A stretch of 64,000 nt of DNA from Nonlabens sp. YIK11 (GTDB lineage Bacteria; Bacteroidota; Bacteroidia; Flavobacteriales; Flavobacteriaceae), in contig NZ_LBMJ01000001.1 in assembly GCF_001413925.1 (NCBI RefSeq), forward strand, positions 1,900,001 to 1,964,000. The letters run 5' to 3'. The translations under genes and the position numbers were made by a program. The notes beneath the pieces were generated by a model. That model was not told the DNA's origin and did not search any database. It saw only the letters and a list, made by a program, of their open reading frames with translations. This document shows, piece by piece, positions 28,001 through 35,902 of this stretch. How positions within the stretch are numbered: the stretch's first letter is position 1; each line of letters starts with the position of its first letter.

Positions 28001-28153
28001 ATGCAAGGTAGAAATCTCTATACCTGGACAGGTTACTCAGGATATGATCCAGAGGTAAGTAGAGATGGCGGTAGTACGATATCCTCAAATATTGATTTTG
28101 GTACTTATCCTCAAGTTAAGTCAGTCTTATTTGGTGCAAACTTAAATTTTTAA
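25061..28153 (+). CDS. SusC-family TonB-dependent outer-membrane glycan transporter
   Basis: The 1030-residue protein starts at TTG and has a signal peptide (about 1-28), a carboxypeptidase-regulatory-like domain (about 78-150; IKGKVTTADGPLLGVTVV), the SusC signature and plug (about 155-275; IIDGVQVLNTQGLNPSDIKS) and a 22-strand barrel ending in aromatic Phe (LFGANLNF). It imports oligosaccharides with energy from TonB, paired with the SusD lipoprotein that follows 4 nt later. A degenerate copy of the palindrome near the N terminus is read as SSFRESE in the segment between signal peptide and plug. Confidence 0.92.
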   Translation: MKSLIHLSRGSCYLAGLFLIAFVNPLQASSFTLYDDESSFRESEITLSSLDLDNTTTYETIALGDIYLVLQDVIKGKVTTADGPLLGVTVVNLTTNKGTVTDIDGNYEITASAGDQIQFSYQGYATQTITIANDDRLDVLMKVSENVLDQIVIIGYGESSRRKVTTSISSIDEEQIEDKPFTSAEQALVGTVPGVSVIQSSGSPGGGVSVRIRGANSISAGVEPLYIIDGVQVLNTQGLNPSDIKSVDVLKDASALAIYGSRASNGVVLITTKRGSSNRSVFNFSSYVGEDQVINTLPVLNSQQYIDYLNISLANAGLDPVTDPFGFQNNTDWQRELYDPAFIQNYQLAFSGGSENSNYYLSGGYRNQEGVIDPSEFERYSLRFNGDFDLNDKFKVGTSIALTRTESSAISDNARVNQGGVVLSALQTPPTIPVQSADGTYPLNPYQALENPIALVRGQNLESLTYKIISNVYGEYDLIDNLKLKSSFSVDLNAAKVDNFIDPFTTGNGRALGGQATNQNFDELVWTWDNTIDYNLDVNEDLNLGFLLGTTAQESKFESSFLVGQGFTNASVQTAEAASEAVDVGASESAWANISYFTRLTADYKDKYLLNATLRRDGSSRFGVNNRYATYYAASAAWLMSEETFLDDYDWIDLVKLRYGYGTLGNQLIGDFNSFGLYSPGANYPINGQIAPAFFPSQIENRDLTWESTEGHNIGLDLTLFDRRLSFTAEAYYKRTYDLLLNREIPTTSGFSNSLQNIGEMVNKGLEFSGTAVPIQTDDFNWTLNANISINRNEVIDIGGSPIFGGGVPDQGNVAIIREGEPIGNFFGYVAEGIDPNTGNVIFSDIDGNGIVNEADRTIIGNALPDYTYGLSNTFSYKGLELFVFFQGNEGQDIYNASRFELENQSSFKNQLTTTLDRWTPQNRDGSLPIAVFGDPAQNGRASSRWVEDGSFIKLREITLSYNLPDSVLDYLNVSSFKVYMQGRNLYTWTGYSGYDPEVSRDGGSTISSNIDFGTYPQVKSVLFGANLNF
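25175..25190. repeat. Degenerate palindrome copy inside susC
   Basis: 15 of 16 bases match (first C replaced by A), so the 14-bp core is still palindromic. Read as SFRES rather than AFAKA. Confidence 0.85.
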
Positions 28154-28157
28154 AAAG

Positions 28158-29537
28158 ATGAAAATAAACTCATATATATGCGCTTTGTTATCTGCTTTTC
28201 TCCTTACGGCTTGCTCAGATGACTTCATAGACAAAGAACCTATCACCCAGATTTCAACGGGTAATCTGTATCAAACTCAAGAAGATGCAGAAGCTGTTTT
28301 GATAAGCTGTTATGATGGCCTCCAACCAGATTCATACTATGGATTTGACATGCTGGTTTACGGTGATGTACGGTCAGATAACTGTTTTGCTGGTGGAGAT
28401 AATGCAGCTAATTTTCAGATAGACAACTTTAATGTCAATCCAACTAACGCGATTATTACACGATCCTTTTCCCAGATGTACAGCGCTATTAATCGTGCAA
28501 ACACAGTGCTAAATCGTGTAGAACAAATGGATGAAGCACTTTTTGATACTGGCAGAAAGGAAGGCATTTTAGGTGAGGCTTTATTTTTAAGAGGGTTGCA
28601 TTATTTTAATTTAGTTAGACTCTTTGGTGATGTACCTCTGGTAACTACTGAAACCACATCTTTAGATCCCGCTCAACTCAACGTTTCTAGAACTGCTCAG
28701 CAGGAGGTTTATAATCAGATTATTACGGATTTGTTAGAAGCTCAAAGTTTGCTTCCTGATGTGCCTGTCGATCCAGAACGAGCGGCAAAAGGTGCGGCAG
28801 AAGCTTTATTATCGAAGGTATACTTAACACTCGAGGATTATCCAAATGTGGATGTATGGACGGAAGCGGTTATGAGAAGAGGCTATGGTTTGCAAACAAG
28901 ATTTGATAATCTCTTTAATCAAGAAAATAAGTTCAATAATGAGGTGATTTTTGCGGTGCGTTATCTAGGAGATACTGAAGGCAATGTATTTCCTGAACTG
29001 GTTCTACCGACTCCAGAGGCTTCCTTTGATTTCATCAAGTTTAACACGCCAACTCCTAATAGTATCAATCAATTTCAAGGTGGTGATAGTAGAGCAGCGT
29101 CATCATTTGTTCAAAGAAATGGTGAGTCATTCCTCTATAAGTGGCGCAATGGAGAAGCTTTTCAATCTGCAGACTACACGATTGTCCTGCGCTATGCAGA
29201 TGTATTGTTAATGCGTGCAGAAGCTTTGAATCAAATTAATAGGACTGGTGATGCCATTGACTTGCTTAATCGAGTAAGACTTCGTGCAGGATTACCTAAT
29301 TATGGTGGTCAAACAGATCCCGTTTCAGTGGACGACGCCATTTTTCAGGAGCGTCGATTGGAATTCATGTACGAAGGTCACCGCTGGTTTGACTTGAAAC
29401 GCAAAGGATTTGCTGCAGTGACAGAGGCTCTTGACGAATCAAAGGATATCAGCATTTCAGAATTTGAATTGCTACTACCTATTCCACAAACGGAATTGGA
29501 TAGGAACCCTAATTTGACACAAAACCCAGGATACTAA
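28158..29537 (+). CDS. SusD-family outer-membrane glycan-binding lipoprotein
   Basis: The 459-residue protein has a lipoprotein signal peptide (LLSAFLLTAC, Cys19) and the SusD pattern throughout. Typical segments are FLRGLHYFNLVRLFGDVPL, the TPR-like helices and the C-terminal RRLEFMYEGHRWFDLKRKG. SusD binds the polysaccharide at the cell surface and closes over the SusC channel. It starts 4 nt after susC and is part of the same operon as the glycosidases that follow. Conservation is complete, with no frameshift. Confidence 0.92.
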   Translation: MKINSYICALLSAFLLTACSDDFIDKEPITQISTGNLYQTQEDAEAVLISCYDGLQPDSYYGFDMLVYGDVRSDNCFAGGDNAANFQIDNFNVNPTNAIITRSFSQMYSAINRANTVLNRVEQMDEALFDTGRKEGILGEALFLRGLHYFNLVRLFGDVPLVTTETTSLDPAQLNVSRTAQQEVYNQIITDLLEAQSLLPDVPVDPERAAKGAAEALLSKVYLTLEDYPNVDVWTEAVMRRGYGLQTRFDNLFNQENKFNNEVIFAVRYLGDTEGNVFPELVLPTPEASFDFIKFNTPTPNSINQFQGGDSRAASSFVQRNGESFLYKWRNGEAFQSADYTIVLRYADVLLMRAEALNQINRTGDAIDLLNRVRLRAGLPNYGGQTDPVSVDDAIFQERRLEFMYEGHRWFDLKRKGFAAVTEALDESKDISISEFELLLPIPQTELDRNPNLTQNPGY

Positions 29538-29548
29538 ATAAACAAAAG

Positions 29549-31021
29549 ATGACATTGAAAATGATTATTTTAAAACGTACCGTGGTATTCTTAACGGTAA
29601 TCACGCTTATAACTAGCTGTGATTATGATGATAGCACCGCTTTAAATACAATAGATACCACTAGCAATAATGGTCAGGTCACTGCATTTTTGACCACACC
29701 AGATCAAAATTCTTTAGTACAGGAATTACCTGATAAGTTTGAATTCTCCACTGAAGTGCGCAGTGATTTAGTTATCACAATTGATGAAAATGACATCAGA
29801 CAAGAGGTTGAAGGTTTTGGTGCTGCACTGACTGGTTCATCTGCCTTTCTCTTGAACAACAATCAGGAGGCTTTGAACACCTTGTTTGCTCAGGATCAAT
29901 TGAACTTAAGTTACTTGAGGTTGACTGTTGGTTCTTCTGATTTTACTAAGATTGGCAATTATTCGTACAATGAGACTGGAGGTGCGCCAGATCCTACACT
30001 GTCTCTATTTTCCTTGGAACAGGATATGATAGACGATAATCCGATCATTCCAGTTGCTCAACAAATACTAAGTATCGATAGCGAGATCAAATTCATGAGC
30101 TCTCCATGGAGTGCTCCAGCCTGGATGAAGAGCAATAATTCTTTGGAAAACGGCTTTCTGTTGGCATCAAATTACTCTGTGTATGCCCGTTATTGGGAAA
30201 TGTATCTAGAAGGCTATAAAAATGCTGGTATTGAAATAGATGCCATTACACCGCAAAATGAACCTTTGTTTGCTACAGATGATTATCCTACGATGTTTAT
30301 GAGTGCTCAAATGCAGGCAACCTTTATAGGTCAGCACTTGGGGCCTCGATTAGCGGCTAATACTACTGTCTCTCCAAAAATAATATCCTATGATCATAAT
30401 TTCTTTGTTGGGGAAGATCCGGATTATCCTACCACAGTGTTATCAAATCCGTTAGCGGCACAGTATACCAATGCTGTTGCTTACCACGCGTATGGTGGTC
30501 AACCATCAGACATTGATGCCTTTAGAGATGTCTATCCAGATGCAGAAATATATTTTACCGAACAATCTGGCATACGCACTGGAAATACAACATTTGGAGG
30601 AGAACTTAACTTCTTTTTGAAAAATGTATTCATCGGTACATTGCGCAGAGGTGCAAAGGCGATTTTGTTATGGAACCTAGCTTTGGACGAAAACAGCGGG
30701 CCGACAAATGGTGGTTGTGATATCTGCACAGGCGTTATCGAGGTTAGCTCTTCGGGAGCTATTAGAAAAAATCCAGAATTCTACATACTTAGTCATTTCT
30801 CAAAATTTGTTCAATCTGGAGCGGTAGTTATCAATTCAACACAAGTGGAAGGACAACTTCTCAATGTCGCATTTAAAAATCCTGATGGCTCTAAAGTACT
30901 GGTGTTATATAATGATTCTGGATTGAGTGGTCAGGATATTAGGGTAGATATAGAAATGAATGGGCAGCGTTTTAATTATGCAGTTCCCAACGGCAGCCTC
31001 ACCACATTTACATGGGATTAG
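29549..31021 (+). CDS. GH30-family glycosidase, lipoprotein (first copy)
   Basis: The 490-residue lipoprotein (LITSC lipobox) carries a GH30 (beta/alpha)8 barrel with flanking beta domain. The probable acid/base is Glu237 in TPQNEP and the probable nucleophile Glu338 in YFTEQ. GH30 enzymes include beta-1,6-glucanases and glucosylceramidases. The presence of GH3 beta-glucosidase and a second GH30 suggests a beta-1,6-linked glucan or a 1,6-branched laminarin. The lipobox places it at the outer membrane, possibly on the cell surface. It follows SusD after 11 nt. Confidence 0.85.
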   Translation: MTLKMIILKRTVVFLTVITLITSCDYDDSTALNTIDTTSNNGQVTAFLTTPDQNSLVQELPDKFEFSTEVRSDLVITIDENDIRQEVEGFGAALTGSSAFLLNNNQEALNTLFAQDQLNLSYLRLTVGSSDFTKIGNYSYNETGGAPDPTLSLFSLEQDMIDDNPIIPVAQQILSIDSEIKFMSSPWSAPAWMKSNNSLENGFLLASNYSVYARYWEMYLEGYKNAGIEIDAITPQNEPLFATDDYPTMFMSAQMQATFIGQHLGPRLAANTTVSPKIISYDHNFFVGEDPDYPTTVLSNPLAAQYTNAVAYHAYGGQPSDIDAFRDVYPDAEIYFTEQSGIRTGNTTFGGELNFFLKNVFIGTLRRGAKAILLWNLALDENSGPTNGGCDICTGVIEVSSSGAIRKNPEFYILSHFSKFVQSGAVVINSTQVEGQLLNVAFKNPDGSKVLVLYNDSGLSGQDIRVDIEMNGQRFNYAVPNGSLTTFTWD

Positions 31022-31054
31022 TGATCAGATTCAAATTAATTTAAATAATAAGTC

Positions 31055-32152
31055 ATGAAAATATTCAAGTACCTAACACTGATTTTTTTGTCAACGATGG
31101 TATTGTCTTCTTGCGAAGATGAGGAGGACAACCTAGACGAACTTAAGGCTTTCACTATTAGTGCTGCTGAATTGTCTTATCCTTCAGAGAATGCATCAAT
31201 TGCATTGAATTTAGAACAAGCACAGTCAAATATTGAATTCTCATGGAATCCCGCAACCACAGATTCTGGGTTTCTTGTAACCTATGAATTTCTACTGGTA
31301 GAAGATGGAGCAGATTTATCTGATCCTTTATATAGTTCCGCTTCCGCGGAAAGCGGTAAAGCCACATACATTAGCATACCTCAAGAACGATTAGACGAGG
31401 CACTTAGTAATGCAGGTTTGAATTCTGGCGAGTCAATGGATCTGTCCTGGGCAGTTGTCGCATCTGCACAACAAAACAGTGAGATATCATTAAGAACGAT
31501 CTCAATGACACGTTTTGATTTTCCAGAAACACCAGAAAAACTGTACATAGCAGGAACAGCAACTGAGGTAGGTGACAATCCTGAAAATGGGATTCTTCTA
31601 CGTCGTCTTTTTAATGCAAATGGAGATCCTATTAATAAGTACGAGGGCTATACTTCATTGAACTCTTCTGGAACATTTAGCTTTTACGGCTTTCAAAATA
31701 GATCATTAGTGTTTGGTGGTAGCAATGGAACTATAAGTGCTGGTGGTGACCCTATATCGCCAGAACGAACCACTACCTACAGGATTAGGGTCGACTTTAT
31801 AAACAGTACCTATGAGTTGCAACCTATCACCTGGAGTATAGTTGGAAATGTGATCACTAATGGTTGGGGCGGCGATGTTCCTATGACCTATCAGGGAAAT
31901 GGAACATGGGCCTTAACCTATGAATTTATTGATGCTGACGCTGGCGACCCTAACGACCGTTTCATTTTTAGAGCTAATCAAGATTGGGGCTTTGTAATCA
32001 AAAAGCTTGTAGGTAGCAATGAAGTATTAGCCGAAGATATTGCTAATAACCAAGGAATTACAGTCGACGATATCCCATTATCCCAATTAGGACAAGCTAC
32101 GGTCACGCTCAATCTTTCAGGCCAGCAGCCGGTTTATTCCATTAACAATTAA
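31055..32152 (+). CDS. SusE/SusF-like surface glycan-binding lipoprotein
   Basis: The 365-residue lipoprotein (MVLSSC, Cys about 20) has an N-terminal SusE-type domain (FTISAAELSYPSENASIALNL), then two beta-sandwich modules (KLYIAGTATEVGDNP and WSIVGNVITNGWGGDVPM) of the starch-binding SusE/SusF kind. Such proteins bind polysaccharide without catalysis and help hold substrate near the transporter. The gene lies 33 nt after the GH30 gene and 17 nt before the GH3 gene. A degenerate palindrome copy lies in the SusE domain. Confidence 0.75.
   Translation: MKIFKYLTLIFLSTMVLSSCEDEEDNLDELKAFTISAAELSYPSENASIALNLEQAQSNIEFSWNPATTDSGFLVTYEFLLVEDGADLSDPLYSSASAESGKATYISIPQERLDEALSNAGLNSGESMDLSWAVVASAQQNSEISLRTISMTRFDFPETPEKLYIAGTATEVGDNPENGILLRRLFNANGDPINKYEGYTSLNSSGTFSFYGFQNRSLVFGGSNGTISAGGDPISPERTTTYRIRVDFINSTYELQPITWSIVGNVITNGWGGDVPMTYQGNGTWALTYEFIDADAGDPNDRFIFRANQDWGFVIKKLVGSNEVLAEDIANNQGITVDDIPLSQLGQATVTLNLSGQQPVYSINN
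31339..31355. repeat. Degenerate palindrome copy inside the SusE-like gene
   Basis: CGCTTCCGCGGAAAGCG: the inner six bases have changed to CCGCGG and one T is missing from the left arm. Outer arms are recognisable. Confidence 0.6.
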
Positions 32153-32169
32153 AATTATCCAGCGTACTC

Positions 32170-34491
32170 ATGTCACACTGTAAGCTATACATATTCATAC
32201 TCATTGCTCTGGTCTGCAATTTCTCAAAATCCCAGACGGTCACCTATTCAAATGCTGAAATACGATCCTTGATAGAGAAAATGACCATCGAGGAAAAAGT
32301 AGGTCAAATGGCGCAAATTACCCTAGATGTTATCACGAAGGGGAAAAATGAGATGGAAAGCGATGAACCGCTGGAATTGGATCCCGCGTTAGTAAAAAAG
32401 GCAATAGTTGATTACAAGATAGGTTCTGTTCTCAATACAGCAAATAATAGAGCAAGAACTAGAGATAAGTGGCACGAGGTAATAGGTCAGCTACAACAGG
32501 TAGCTAAAGAAGATACACGCCTTAAAATACCGATACTTTATGGTATCGATGCCATTCACGGCACTACGTATACAGCAGGAGCTACCTTTTTTCCACAACA
32601 GATAGGACTTGCGGCTACATGGAATCCAGAAATTGCAAAAACCGCGGCGGAAATTACCGCTTATGAAACCAGAGCTTCTGGAATTCCTTGGAATTTCTCT
32701 CCTGTACTTGATTTAGGCCGTGACCCTAGATTCCCTAGAATTTGGGAGAGTTTTGGAGAAGACCCTTATCTGGCTTCCGTTTTTGGTGAGAAAATGGTAA
32801 TGGGTTATGAAGGAAACAAATCATCCACAGCAATTGACAAGTTTCACGTGTCTTCCTGCTTAAAACACTTTTTAGGCTATTCAGTGCCTACAAATGGAAA
32901 AGACCGCACTCCAGCGATCATATCTAATATACAGTTGGAAGAACTACACATTCCACCATTCCAAAGGGCCATTGAGGCTGGAGCATCCTCTATCATGATC
33001 AATTCTGGAATTATCAACGGTGTACCGGTTCATGCCAATAAGGAATTACTTACTGGTTTGTTGAAAGAACGTCTCAATTTCAAAGGACTAGTCGTTACTG
33101 ACTGGAAGGATATTGAGAACCTTCATGAAAGGGATAAGGTTGCAGCCACAATGAAAGAAGCTGTTATGATGTCAGTAAATGCTGGTGTAGATATGTCCAT
33201 GATCCCTTACAATTTTGATTTTTGCAAGCATCTTGTAGAACTGGTGAATGAGGGAAAGGTAGACATGAGCCGTATTGATGATGCTGTAGAACGTATTCTT
33301 AATCTCAAAAATAAGTTAGGATTGTTTGACGTATCGCTTTTCGCGAAAGCGGAATACCCCAAATTTGCCAGTACAGAATTTCAAGAAATGGCCTATCAGG
33401 CTTCACTGGAATCCATCACGTTACTGAAAAACGAAAACGCAATATTACCGCTATCAAAAAGTAAAAAAGTTTTAGTTGCGGGACCAAACAGTAACTCTAT
33501 GCGCACACTCAATGGTGGCTGGAGCTACTCCTGGCAAGGTGAAAAGGTAGAAGAGTTTGCACAAGGTTACAATACGATTTTAGAGGCGATTACCAATCAA
33601 CTGGGAGCTGATAATGTAATACATAAGGAAGGTGTCTCTTATGACCATGAGGGCAAATACTGGGAAGAAAAAGACATTGATATAAATGCAGCAGTTGAGG
33701 CATCACAGACTGTTGATGTCATTATTTTGTGCCTAGGAGAGAATTCTTATACAGAGAAACCAGGAGACTTACATGATCTTGAAATTTCACAGAATCAAAT
33801 AGATCTGGCTAAGGCGCTTGCTAAAACAGGCAAACCAATGGTTCTTGTCCTTAATGAAGGACGTCCTAGACTTATAGGTGAGATTGAGCCGCACATGTCT
33901 GCTATCATTCAAACCTATTTACCAGGAAACTATGGAGCAGATGCTTTAGCTACACTGTTGTATGGCGAGGCAAACTTTTCAGGAAAGTTGCCATATACAT
34001 ATCCATTGTACAGTAACAGTTTGGTAAACTATAACTATAAACCATCAGAAAGCCAAAACAAGATGGACGGAGTCTATGATTATGAATCTGATTTTGCGAT
34101 TCAATATCCATTCGGTTACGGCCTAAGTTACACGACGTTTGACTATTCAGATTTAAGAACTGATAAAAATGATTATGACGTTGATGATGAGATCAAGGTA
34201 TCTGTCAAAGTGACAAATACTGGAAATAGAGTTGGAAAAGAAGTGGTACAGCTCTACACGTCAGATTTATATGCATCTATAACTCCAGACACAAAACGAT
34301 TGAAGCGATTCAAGAAAGTGGAAATCAAACCTGGAGAATCGCAAAGAGTAGAGTTCATCCTTAAAGCTGAGGATTTAGCATTTGTCAACCAGAATTTACA
34401 ATGGACTGTGGAACAAGGTGACTTTGAAATTGTCATTAGTGATCACAGTAAAACAATCAACCTATCAAAAACGGAAACAATAACAAACTAA
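32170..34491 (+). CDS. bglX: GH3-family beta-glucosidase
   Basis: The 773-residue secreted protein (signal peptide about 1-22) has the three-domain GH3 layout: a TIM barrel (about 30-370) with the nucleophile Asp311 in VVTDW, an alpha/beta sandwich (about 400-620) and a C-terminal fibronectin-III-like domain (about 680-760). The substrate-binding KHF and GxxxGRDPR-like segments (LGRDPRFPRIWESFGEDP) are present. It probably hydrolyses the oligosaccharides released by the GH30 enzymes to glucose in the periplasm. It resembles periplasmic BglX. The palindrome variant at 33335 is read as LFAKAEY. Confidence 0.88.
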   Translation: MSHCKLYIFILIALVCNFSKSQTVTYSNAEIRSLIEKMTIEEKVGQMAQITLDVITKGKNEMESDEPLELDPALVKKAIVDYKIGSVLNTANNRARTRDKWHEVIGQLQQVAKEDTRLKIPILYGIDAIHGTTYTAGATFFPQQIGLAATWNPEIAKTAAEITAYETRASGIPWNFSPVLDLGRDPRFPRIWESFGEDPYLASVFGEKMVMGYEGNKSSTAIDKFHVSSCLKHFLGYSVPTNGKDRTPAIISNIQLEELHIPPFQRAIEAGASSIMINSGIINGVPVHANKELLTGLLKERLNFKGLVVTDWKDIENLHERDKVAATMKEAVMMSVNAGVDMSMIPYNFDFCKHLVELVNEGKVDMSRIDDAVERILNLKNKLGLFDVSLFAKAEYPKFASTEFQEMAYQASLESITLLKNENAILPLSKSKKVLVAGPNSNSMRTLNGGWSYSWQGEKVEEFAQGYNTILEAITNQLGADNVIHKEGVSYDHEGKYWEEKDIDINAAVEASQTVDVIILCLGENSYTEKPGDLHDLEISQNQIDLAKALAKTGKPMVLVLNEGRPRLIGEIEPHMSAIIQTYLPGNYGADALATLLYGEANFSGKLPYTYPLYSNSLVNYNYKPSESQNKMDGVYDYESDFAIQYPFGYGLSYTTFDYSDLRTDKNDYDVDDEIKVSVKVTNTGNRVGKEVVQLYTSDLYASITPDTKRLKRFKKVEIKPGESQRVEFILKAEDLAFVNQNLQWTVEQGDFEIVISDHSKTINLSKTETITN
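33335..33351. repeat. Palindrome copy with one inserted T, inside the GH3 gene
   Basis: CGCTTTTCGCGAAAGCG: 17 bases, otherwise intact. The extra T sits in the left arm. Confidence 0.85.
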
Positions 34492-34503
34492 AAATCAAAC
34501 ATC

Positions 34504-35778
34504 ATGAAAAAAATTACTTCATTAAAATTATTAATGGCATCATTACTATTTGGTGTCTATGCCTCTGGTTTTTCCCAGGTGATAGAAGATGGTACATATG
34601 CGATTTTTTCATCTGTAAATAACGAGGCTGTAACAGCACCTAATCAACCTGATTTTGACGCACAAATGACGTCTCCCAGCGATACTGATCCCATTCAGCA
34701 ATGGGTCTTCACACATCAAGGTGATGATATTTATCAAATACAAAATGTAGGAACTGGAAATTATTTAGGGATAAAAGACAACTGGTGTGGACAATTTGGA
34801 GATGTTCAGGCAAAATTTGCCAGTACCGATACGAACATTAACTTTAAATTGATACCTGGTCAATTGCCAGGCAGTTATCTTTTTACCGTCGCTTTTACAG
34901 ATTGCGGGTTCGGTTCCACTAATTCTCCAGTACGTGCATTTGATATTGAAGGTGGAGCCGCTGGAGGTCAATTGCAGACTTTTGATAATGATCCAACTAA
35001 TGCCAATCAGCAATTTTTTATCATAGACCCTAGCAAATTAGGACCATCAGGCCAGATCATTCCTAATGGTAACTATGCTATCCTTAACGAGAATCTTAAT
35101 CAAACGGTCACAGCTCCTAATTCTCCAGATTTTGATGCATTCATGACTGATCCAGACGCATTAGACGATGCACAAATATGGACTTTTACTCATCAAGGTA
35201 ATGATGAATATCAAATTCAAAACGTTGCGACTGGCAATTATCTGGGAATGAAAGACAATTGGTGTGGTCAATTTGGAGATGTGCGTGCTTCTTTTAGCGC
35301 GAGCGATAACAATATTGATTTCAAACTTGTACAGTCAGATGCAGCAGGTGCGTATAACTTTCAAGTAGCTCACACGAGCTGTGGTTTTGGTTCGGTAAAC
35401 AGTCCTATTCGTGCTTGGGATGTAGAAAATGGTGTAGCTGGTGGTCAAATTCAAACGTTTGACAGTGCTTCAGATAATGTCAATCAACAGTTTAAAACAG
35501 TAGAACCATCTGTTTTGAATACTCCAGAAATTAAAGTGACAATGGCATCTGTGTTCTATAACCCTGAAACTGGATTGAATATCAACTTTAATGAAAACTT
35601 GAATAGCCCAAAGGTGCAGATTTTTGATCTTCAAGGTAGAATGACGAACAGTTTTGATTCTTCAAGCATTTCTCAAAACACTGTGTTGGATGTAAGTAAT
35701 CTAAAGACAGGACTTTATCTAGTTCGTATTTTGAATAGCGATGAATCTGTTCAAGTGACAAAAATTGTTGTAGAATAA
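34504..35778 (+). CDS. Secreted protein with two ricin-like lectin repeats and a T9SS sorting domain
   Basis: The 424-residue protein has a signal peptide (1-24), two tandem repeats of about 155 residues (about 26-180 and 185-345) and a T9SS type A sorting domain (about 350-424, ending KTGLYLVRILNSDESVQVTKIVVE-like). Each repeat contains YQIQNVGTGNYLG-type and DNWCGQFGDV segments and two conserved cysteines, and resembles ricin B/CBM13 beta-trefoil modules. The role is probably binding of the extracellular glucan, with release or anchoring through type IX secretion. It follows GH3 after 12 nt. The repeats are about 60 percent identical, so a duplication is clear. Confidence 0.75.
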   Translation: MKKITSLKLLMASLLFGVYASGFSQVIEDGTYAIFSSVNNEAVTAPNQPDFDAQMTSPSDTDPIQQWVFTHQGDDIYQIQNVGTGNYLGIKDNWCGQFGDVQAKFASTDTNINFKLIPGQLPGSYLFTVAFTDCGFGSTNSPVRAFDIEGGAAGGQLQTFDNDPTNANQQFFIIDPSKLGPSGQIIPNGNYAILNENLNQTVTAPNSPDFDAFMTDPDALDDAQIWTFTHQGNDEYQIQNVATGNYLGMKDNWCGQFGDVRASFSASDNNIDFKLVQSDAAGAYNFQVAHTSCGFGSVNSPIRAWDVENGVAGGQIQTFDSASDNVNQQFKTVEPSVLNTPEIKVTMASVFYNPETGLNINFNENLNSPKVQIFDLQGRMTNSFDSSSISQNTVLDVSNLKTGLYLVRILNSDESVQVTKIVVE

Positions 35779-35902
35779 ATCAATTAGCCTTTTAAATTTA
35801 TTTAACTCAAAATGATGCCAGTCCTTAATTGCTGTGATAGGACTGGCTTTGTTTTAAATACCAGAGTAAATCATTCTCACAAAACGCATAAATTACGAAG
35901 AC

